Shown in pieces: positions 21,299 through 26,869 of a DNA stretch of 26,869 nt. Position 1 is the first letter of the stretch, and every line of letters begins with the position of its first letter. Under the pieces are notes generated by a model that was given only the letters and a program-made list of their open reading frames with translations, ran no database searches and was not told the origin of the DNA. Position numbers and translations under genes: made by a program. The stretch spans positions 1 through 26,869 of the IMG/VR virus record IMGVR_UViG_3300028925_002769. One strand, written 5' to 3'. The DNA is from a virus.

Positions 21299-23439
21299 TA
21301 GCGTTTACCGTCCATTCTTAAGTCCACTCTCGGAGTGCCCAACCGCCAACCAACGCCAGTATCGGTGGACTCTAGCTTTAATGAAAACGCCCTGCCCCTC
21401 AATCTGAGATTGATCTGCTGAGTCCATTGCTCAATAGGAATCGTGGATGTGCGTGTTACCGCCTTGGCTTGATTCTGAAGATACAAACCGCCAGGGAAGT
21501 TTCTAGCCTGCAAGGTCATCGTGGCCGAAGGAAAGTCCGCTGTTGAATCTCGGAACGTAATGTCCGGTATCATGCGGCTCATAAATACGAAGTCATCGCC
21601 CTCACCCATATCAATCTGGCTGCTTTCAATGCGGGCAGAAATAGCCGAAGCCGGTTCTGTACTGCCGTCATCAAACCCTGTTTCGTGGGCATACAAGTAG
21701 TGGTCAGGGGCCGCGGCAATCGGATCGGCATTAATGCCTCGATCTAACCACACCGTTCGATCCAATGTTCCGTAATACCAGATGTTCTGCTGGTAGTTAA
21801 ACACAACGTACCGGTCGTTCTCGGAACTGCTAGCAGACGGATAGAACCACCACACTTCTGAAAATGCAGTATTGGAGGACGCTGTAACCTTGTCTAACTG
21901 AAATACATTAAAGTCAGAGAACACATAGTCCCGAACTGTGCAGGGCAAACGATTGACCGTGCCTGCATAACTATAGAACTCTTCCTGACCCATCCAGAAC
22001 ACAGTGTCTTCCACCGCAACAACGGCCAACGGGCTAGCAATGGTCAGGTTGTTTGAAAGCATACTAAGACCAAAGGTAAACGGCGGTCCTAGAAATTGTA
22101 ACGAGTGCAGCGACACATCCGTAAACACCAGGATCTGTTGCCGAGTTTCGATTGCCGTAACAATCTTTGAGCCCGTACTAATCTGTAAATCACCCGCCGT
22201 ATTAACAGTGCTAGGAAACCAATCAACAGGGTTTTCCTGACTACTAAACCTAATCAACAACGGGTTTTGTACCGTATCCCCACCCGTGGCCGAAGACGTG
22301 CCAAGGCCGTCACAGCCAAACGCAATCACATGACGGTCCCTATCAGACATTATGATCTTGGTGGCAATGGTTGGAACCGAGGTTCGTGTTCCGATGCTTA
22401 AATCATCCGCAAGGTTCTTAGCGCGAACGCCCGTACCATCGCTTTTATCCCAGTAAAACACACCGCCATCGCGGTCATTAATAATTAAGTCTTCGCCAAA
22501 GTTATCATGGCTCCAGAGCCGAAGGTGCTGTCCCGACACTGATAAATCAGTGGCCGAGTTCCACGTTCCACGGCCCCAAGTTCCTGCATTCCAGCCATTA
22601 CCTACAATGGTTGTGTCCAAACCCGTATTGATTTGATACGCCGCTACCGTAGCAGTGCCCCCACTCCCAGTGTCAGAAGTGTTTGCAAACACAAACGTGG
22701 CGTTTAAACCCTCCGTAGTGGTTATTGAACCAATGCTTGAAACAGTTCGAGCCTCGATTTGATACGCATTAGCACTCACGATTGAGGTGATCTGATACTC
22801 TTGGTCTAAAACAGCGGCGGTAATTACACCGCCTAACGTTGCTGAATCAGCGAAGGTTACGAAATCATCAGCCAACGCGCCGTGGCCGTTTTCCGTCACA
22901 GTAATAGTGCAACAACCAACCGCCGCTCCATCGTCATGTGCCGCGGCGGTCGTGCCGTTCTGGCCTCTAGCGCAACCAAGCAAGGTCACACTGGAAATAG
23001 ATGCGTAGGTTATTTCTTCCGAGCCTATCTTAATGCGGCCCGAAGCGGCGAACCCAGTGGCACTATCAATCACAATAGATTCTGCGGTGGCATCAATGGC
23101 CCCGTCAAGAGTATCGGCGCCGCCTGCAAAGGTGGCATCACCCGCACTGGTGGTTAACCGGATTGGGGTAATGTCATAGTATTGTGTGCCTTCAAGTATA
23201 TAATACTTGAGGTGTGTGCCAACACCAATATAGCTGGTGCCGTCTAGCGCAGACCAAGGATGCAAAGCGCGACAGGTTCCCAGAAAAGCCTCGCCGGTAT
23301 ATTTAGTCCAACCGCCTATCTTTTCTGGATACCCAAATCTAAACCTGACCTTATCCACATCAAACCATCCCCCCTCATTAGTGTATGAGGTGGTTTCTCG
23401 ATTAACACCGGGCTTGAATTGGAGCTTGGTCAGGGGCAT
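21298..23439 (-). CDS. Tail/stabilisation protein, KPGVNRETT type (713 aa)
   Basis: AGGATA precedes the ATG. The N-terminus KFKPGVNRETTSYTNEGGWF-type pattern (here residues 6-26: KLQFKPGVNRETT, NEGGWFDVDKVRFRFG, KIGGW) is characteristic of a large group of podovirus virion proteins. Some are compared with P22 gp10 or T7 gp12, which form the lower part of the short tail and close the DNA channel. The rest is rich in beta strands, Gly and Thr, in line with a beta-propeller or barrel fold. Residues about 115-260 look like inserted beta domains. It is the largest protein of this tail gene group and is coupled to the 57-residue gene downstream. Confidence 0.75.
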   Translation of the reverse strand: MPLTKLQFKPGVNRETTSYTNEGGWFDVDKVRFRFGYPEKIGGWTKYTGEAFLGTCRALHPWSALDGTSYIGVGTHLKYYILEGTQYYDITPIRLTTSAGDATFAGGADTLDGAIDATAESIVIDSATGFAASGRIKIGSEEITYASISSVTLLGCARGQNGTTAAAHDDGAAVGCCTITVTENGHGALADDFVTFADSATLGGVITAAVLDQEYQITSIVSANAYQIEARTVSSIGSITTTEGLNATFVFANTSDTGSGGTATVAAYQINTGLDTTIVGNGWNAGTWGRGTWNSATDLSVSGQHLRLWSHDNFGEDLIINDRDGGVFYWDKSDGTGVRAKNLADDLSIGTRTSVPTIATKIIMSDRDRHVIAFGCDGLGTSSATGGDTVQNPLLIRFSSQENPVDWFPSTVNTAGDLQISTGSKIVTAIETRQQILVFTDVSLHSLQFLGPPFTFGLSMLSNNLTIASPLAVVAVEDTVFWMGQEEFYSYAGTVNRLPCTVRDYVFSDFNVFQLDKVTASSNTAFSEVWWFYPSASSSENDRYVVFNYQQNIWYYGTLDRTVWLDRGINADPIAAAPDHYLYAHETGFDDGSTEPASAISARIESSQIDMGEGDDFVFMSRMIPDITFRDSTADFPSATMTLQARNFPGGLYLQNQAKAVTRTSTIPIEQWTQQINLRLRGRAFSLKLESTDTGVGWRLGTPRVDLRMDGKR

Positions 23440-23443
23440 AGCT

Positions 23444-23716
23444 TTATCCTGTAAAGTTGTCTGCTGCCGTTATTGCTGCATTGATAGCAGTAAAGCTCTT
23501 ACTTCCCCAGTCACTATATGTATCTTTTTGATATTTGAGATAGCCTACGCTACGAGATACACGGGCTTTCTTTTCGTCGTGCGTTAGGTCATGTGCAAAG
23601 TCTGCATCTGTTGCGCCAGCGCCTTTGCCATGTGTGGCGATTACGGAAGTTACTGTTCCTGCACCATCAATACAAGCTTGGTGTGCTTGTGTGATTTCTT
23701 CTGCGGTACGTGTCAT
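23444..23716 (-). CDS. Small hypothetical late protein (90 aa)
   Basis: The ATG directly follows the TAA of the oxygenase-like gene, with GAGGAT seven bases upstream. The protein is helical at the N-terminus (AEEITQAHQACIDGAGTVTS), has a Gly/Ala/His-rich middle and ends in an Ala-rich helix (AINAAITAADNFTG). I recognise no domain. It lies between the oxygenase-like gene and the tail protein and probably belongs to the virion operon. Confidence 0.65.
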   Translation of the reverse strand: MTRTAEEITQAHQACIDGAGTVTSVIATHGKGAGATDADFAHDLTHDEKKARVSRSVGYLKYQKDTYSDWGSKSFTAINAAITAADNFTG

Positions 23717-24352
23717 TTATTTATCCTCTATTGTTATGTTGCCTGAGATGGATATTCTTTCTCCATCGTTTTCATAAAACGGAAAGACTTGGTGAAGCAT
23801 TTGTGACGGGAACATAACCATGTATCCTTCTGCTTCCTTTTCCATATTGTATGCAAAGGTGGATACCTTGCCTAGTGTGTTTGTGTAACTGAATGCAAAG
23901 TTGGATATGTGGTTATCCGCATTTGAATCAACGCAGATCGGCAGTTTCTTTTGCTCTGCGTAGGACGTGGGTATTTGCATCCATATTACAAAGCTAAACA
24001 CACCGCTGTGATCGTGCGGAGGATTAAACTCATGTTGCCTTTGGAAATTAACCCACAGGCTTTCTAAGCTAAATCCTTGGCCCTCTTTCATTACAGCCCT
24101 CCAAGGCGCGCCATAGTTTTGTATATGGTTGTCCATAAAGGAGGGCAGTATTTCACCGACAAACTGTTCTAGCAAGGGAGAGCTAGAGTCTAGCCTAATA
24201 GACGAACTGATGTTGCCAGCCAGTTCAGACTTCATGTCCTCTGGCTGATCCCGTGCTTCTTTGATTACTGTCCATATGTTTTCAGTCACGTCTTCTGGTA
24301 GTTGTCCCTCAACTACGCCTACGTTTGGAAAGTGTCGTGGTATCAGTTCCAT
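23717..24352 (-). CDS. 2OG-Fe(II) oxygenase-like protein (211 aa)
   Basis: AGAAGGG precedes the ATG, two bases after the fibre stop. The likely iron and co-substrate residues are H113/H115 (FNPPHDHSGVFSFVIWMQIP), H187 (FPSQMLHQVFPFY) and R199 (ERISISGNI). This matches the double-stranded beta-helix family annotated as putative 2OG-Fe(II) oxygenase and common in marine phages. Members are expected to hydroxylate an unknown substrate. Here the gene sits between the fibre and the tail protein, which hints at modification of a virion protein or a host surface molecule. The HDH arrangement in place of the usual HxD should be noted. Activity is not proven. Confidence 0.8.
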   Translation of the reverse strand: MELIPRHFPNVGVVEGQLPEDVTENIWTVIKEARDQPEDMKSELAGNISSSIRLDSSSPLLEQFVGEILPSFMDNHIQNYGAPWRAVMKEGQGFSLESLWVNFQRQHEFNPPHDHSGVFSFVIWMQIPTSYAEQKKLPICVDSNADNHISNFAFSYTNTLGKVSTFAYNMEKEAEGYMVMFPSQMLHQVFPFYENDGERISISGNITIEDK

Positions 24353-24354
24353 GT

Positions 24355-26869
24355 TTACCCTTCTAAGACCGCTATACGTGCTGTTAAAGCATCGTTCTTT
24401 GCGGAGAGTTCTTGTAATGCTTTGACTAGAATTGGTACAAACTTACTGTACTGTAGACCCATCTGCTTGCCATCACCTGTGTGGCTAGAGACTAGGTTAG
24501 TCTTATTGCTCTTGTTGTATCCTGCCGCTATTTCTAGGGCTTCTACTTCTTGAGCCTTAAAGCCAATGTCTAGCCAGTCTTCTTTGTGCGTACCGTCTGG
24601 AGACTGTGCGTTAAGATCATAGTCCTCATTATTTTTATCGCCGTAATTAGAACGCTTATCCCACTTATATGTTACTGGGGCTAGTGCATTAACGAAGTCT
24701 AGGCCAAGGTCTAATGCAGTAAAGTCCGTCTTATCACGTTGGTCTGAGGCTGCTGTTATATCTACTTGAGCGTTTATAGAGGTTATATTTTCATCCCCTA
24801 TGAAGGCTCTGTTGTTACCTGTGGTTTGATTACCACCGGGGCTACCTGTACGTCCTGCGTCGTTACCTAAAAGCAGATTATTACCGCCAGAGGTAAGGGC
24901 AGCCCCTGCATCACCTCCTAAAGCAGTATTATTTGTTCCTGTACAAACATTTAAAGCACCAAGTCCAACAGCAACATTATCATTACCACAGTTAGCACTT
25001 AATGCTAAATGACCAACGGCAACATTATTATTACCATCAGTAGAACCATCTCCTGCTAGACCACCTATAAAGGTGTTCTGTATGCCTGTTGTGACTGTAC
25101 TACCTGCTAACGTACCAACGGCAGTATTGTAAGAATCAGTAGCTGTAGTAAATCTTTGAACAGATAAAGCACTTCTGCCAATAGCAACATTTCTACTGCC
25201 TAGCTGATCGTTGCCTAAAGCGTCAAAGCCTACTGCCGTGTTAAGATCTGCATCCGTTAAAGCATCACCAGCATTAGCACCTATCAGGGCGTTCTGTACG
25301 CCTGTGGTGACTGCAGCACCTGCAAGAAACCCTATCGCTACGTTGAGAGAATCTGTAGCAGTTGTAAAGTTTTGAGCAGTTAAAGCAGATTGGCCTATAG
25401 CTACACTATTACCGCCTTTTGTATCAGCAGATAAAGAAGACCTACCCAGTGCTACATTAAAACTGCCCGTTGTTAAAGCATCACCAGCACTTCCACCAAA
25501 AATACAATTACTAACTCCAGTAGTAATTGCCAATCCAGCTTGATAGCCAACAGCCGTATTCAAATTAGTGTCATCTTTATTCTGTGTTGATAAAGCCTGA
25601 TAACCTATTGCTACATTTTGTCTGCCGGTATCTTCTGTGCTTAAAGATTCAAAACCTACAGCAACATTAGTACCACCAGTTGTAAGTGCATCTCCAGCTA
25701 GACCACCTATGATGGTGTTCTGTACGCCTGTTGTGACAAGCCTTCCTGCGTCATACCCAACGGCTGTGTTAAAAGCATCCGTAGCTGTAGTAAAGTTTTG
25801 AGTCAGTAATGCAAATGCACCAACTGCAACAGACCGACCACCTAACGTATCAGCACTCAATGCACTAATCCCAATCGCAACATTATGATCCGCATCAGTT
25901 AAAGCATCACCTGCAAGACCACCTATGAGGGTGTTTTCTATGCCAGTGGTGACTGCTGATCCTGCGTTATATCCAACTGCTACATTGAAAGTATCTGTAG
26001 CAGTCGTAAAGTTTTGTGTGTTTAATGCAAAACTACCGATTGCAATACTGTTTGAGCCTTTGGTATCAGAGGTTAATGCTTGCATTCCCATAGCTGTATT
26101 ATGATGACCTACTGTTAATGCATCACCTGATAATGCCCCTACAAAAGTATTTACAGTACCCGTGGTGACTGCTCCACCTGCGTTATAACCAATCGCTGTG
26201 TTGTTAGAATCTGTAGCTGATGTAAAGTTTTGGGTTTGAAGAGCAAAGTAACCAACCGCAGTAGAACGACTACCTAACGTATCTGTTGTTAATGCTTGAT
26301 GACCAACCGCTATGTTAAAATCAGCATCAGTAAGCGCATCACCTGCTAAACTACCAATCAGAGTGTTTGCTACACCCGTTGTAACTAATACTCCTGCATC
26401 AGCACCCACAGCAACATTGTAAGCATCTGCCCCTGCGTTCTGAGTTTTTAAAGCCCTGTGTCCAACAGCAACATTAAAACCATGAGCATCTTCAGTTTTA
26501 AGAGCCTCAAAACCTACAGCCACATTATTATCACCCGTGGTCAAAGCAGTACCAGCCTCATCGCCCAAGACCACGTTGTAGTTACCGCCAGAGGCTATTG
26601 AGTTACCTGCGTTTACACCAATTCTAACATTGTTGTCACCTGCTGAAGCAGTGATAATATCTGCGCCGTCTGCAAAGGTTACGTCAGCCGCAAAGTTAGC
26701 TGCACCGTCTACGTCAATTACGTCTAGGTTAGTTGTACCGTCTACGTCTAGGTCTCCATTGAAGTCTACGTTTCCTGCAACAGCAAGAGTTGTAGCCATG
26801 TCAACTGCACCATCAATGTCTACAATGTCTAAGTTAGTAGTTCCATCTATATCAATATCACCAGAGATG
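24355..26869 (-). CDS. Tail fibre with YadA-like repeats and S74 chaperone domain (5' end outside window)
   Basis: The frame is open to the right edge; the ATG at 26799 lies inside a repeated DGTTNLDxxDxDGA stretch and is not the true start. Residues are numbered from that ATG. From about residue 57 to 665 there are over thirty units of a 17-21 residue motif (NxAVGxxALxxxTTGxx), as in trimeric YadA/Hep_Hag beta-rolls. Residues 685-814 form the peptidase S74 intramolecular chaperone: SDQRDK holds the Ser685-Lys690 pair, followed by LAPVTYKWDKR and DIGFKAQEVEAL, and it ends in a coiled coil (LVKALQELSAKNDALTARIA). S74 domains help trimers fold and then cleave themselves off just before the Ser. 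The protein should be a host-binding fibre. Confidence 0.92.
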   Translation of the reverse strand, partial: ISGDIDIDGTTNLDIVDIDGAVDMATTLAVAGNVDFNGDLDVDGTTNLDVIDVDGAANFAADVTFADGADIITASAGDNNVRIGVNAGNSIASGGNYNVVLGDEAGTALTTGDNNVAVGFEALKTEDAHGFNVAVGHRALKTQNAGADAYNVAVGADAGVLVTTGVANTLIGSLAGDALTDADFNIAVGHQALTTDTLGSRSTAVGYFALQTQNFTSATDSNNTAIGYNAGGAVTTGTVNTFVGALSGDALTVGHHNTAMGMQALTSDTKGSNSIAIGSFALNTQNFTTATDTFNVAVGYNAGSAVTTGIENTLIGGLAGDALTDADHNVAIGISALSADTLGGRSVAVGAFALLTQNFTTATDAFNTAVGYDAGRLVTTGVQNTIIGGLAGDALTTGGTNVAVGFESLSTEDTGRQNVAIGYQALSTQNKDDTNLNTAVGYQAGLAITTGVSNCIFGGSAGDALTTGSFNVALGRSSLSADTKGGNSVAIGQSALTAQNFTTATDSLNVAIGFLAGAAVTTGVQNALIGANAGDALTDADLNTAVGFDALGNDQLGSRNVAIGRSALSVQRFTTATDSYNTAVGTLAGSTVTTGIQNTFIGGLAGDGSTDGNNNVAVGHLALSANCGNDNVAVGLGALNVCTGTNNTALGGDAGAALTSGGNNLLLGNDAGRTGSPGGNQTTGNNRAFIGDENITSINAQVDITAASDQRDKTDFTALDLGLDFVNALAPVTYKWDKRSNYGDKNNEDYDLNAQSPDGTHKEDWLDIGFKAQEVEALEIAAGYNKSNKTNLVSSHTGDGKQMGLQYSKFVPILVKALQELSAKNDALTARIAVLEG
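24805..26631 (-). repeat. Seven copies of a 72-residue (about 216-bp) fibre super-repeat
   Basis: Within the fibre gene the short units fall into groups of four in fixed order: xVGxxALxxDTxGSx, AVGxxALxTQNFTTATDxx, NTAVGYxAGxxVTTGxx and NTxIGGLAGDALTDADx. Seven such groups can be laid out end to end, with irregular units at both ends. The boundaries given are approximate. The DNA copies differ at many third positions, so they are not recent duplications in full. Confidence 0.85.

Noticed and set aside
24805-26631. Regular repeats that could be taken for a CRISPR array
   Set aside because: The repeats are coding, in frame, diverged at third positions, and have no unique spacers of constant length. 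They encode the fibre.
26797-26799. ATG at 26799 as the start of the fibre gene
   Set aside because: The frame continues without a stop to the window edge with the same DGTTNLD repeat pattern, so this methionine is internal.

Overview
The window looks like a piece of a tailed double-stranded DNA phage genome, probably a podovirus of marine Alphaproteobacteria in the broad HMO-2011-like group. The host and group assignment is an inference from gene content: a Leu-type family A DNA polymerase, an SNF2 helicase, an AEP-type primase, an SSB-like protein, and a late block with a very long candidate internal protein, a KPGVNRETT-type tail protein and an S74-chaperoned fibre. No rRNA, tRNA, integrase, terminase, portal or major capsid gene is visible, so this is not a complete genome.

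Genes fall into four blocks of alternating direction. Block 1 (1-2796, + strand) holds tightly packed small genes: a basic peptide, several unrecognised proteins, an HTH protein, an OB-like/winged-helix candidate and a ribbon-helix-helix protein, with two inverted repeats in its only sizeable gaps. Block 2 (2806-5276, - strand) is an SNF2-type helicase followed by two small genes and an HNH-AP2 endonuclease, each overlapping the next by 17-25 bases. Block 3 (5354-13328, + strand) is the replication operon: an unrecognised protein, an SSB-like protein, an intrinsic terminator, an AEP primase, an AlpA-like HTH protein, a UvrD-like helicase, an adenine-type methyltransferase, a MazG/DUF6378-like protein with a Cys/His cluster, DNA polymerase A and a small acidic protein. 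Block 4 (13325-26869, - strand) is the late virion operon. It is read leftwards from a fibre gene whose 5' end lies outside the window, through a 2OG-Fe(II) oxygenase-like protein and tail proteins, to a 1394-residue candidate ejection protein.

Blocks 2 and 3 diverge from a 77-bp region that carries back-to-back sigma70-like promoters and a perfect 16-bp palindrome placed to affect both. Blocks 3 and 4 converge with no spacing: their last genes use the two strands of one CTAG as TAG stop codons. Most genes are joined by TAATG or ATGA junctions, which suggests translational coupling.

The observations most worth following up are the divergent promoter/operator, the two neighbouring replication proteins that both end in an SSB-type acidic tip (DDEIPF and DDIPF), the terminator fused to the primase ribosome binding site, the NPFLNLP motifs at both ends of the long virion protein, and the regular 72-residue super-repeats of the fibre.
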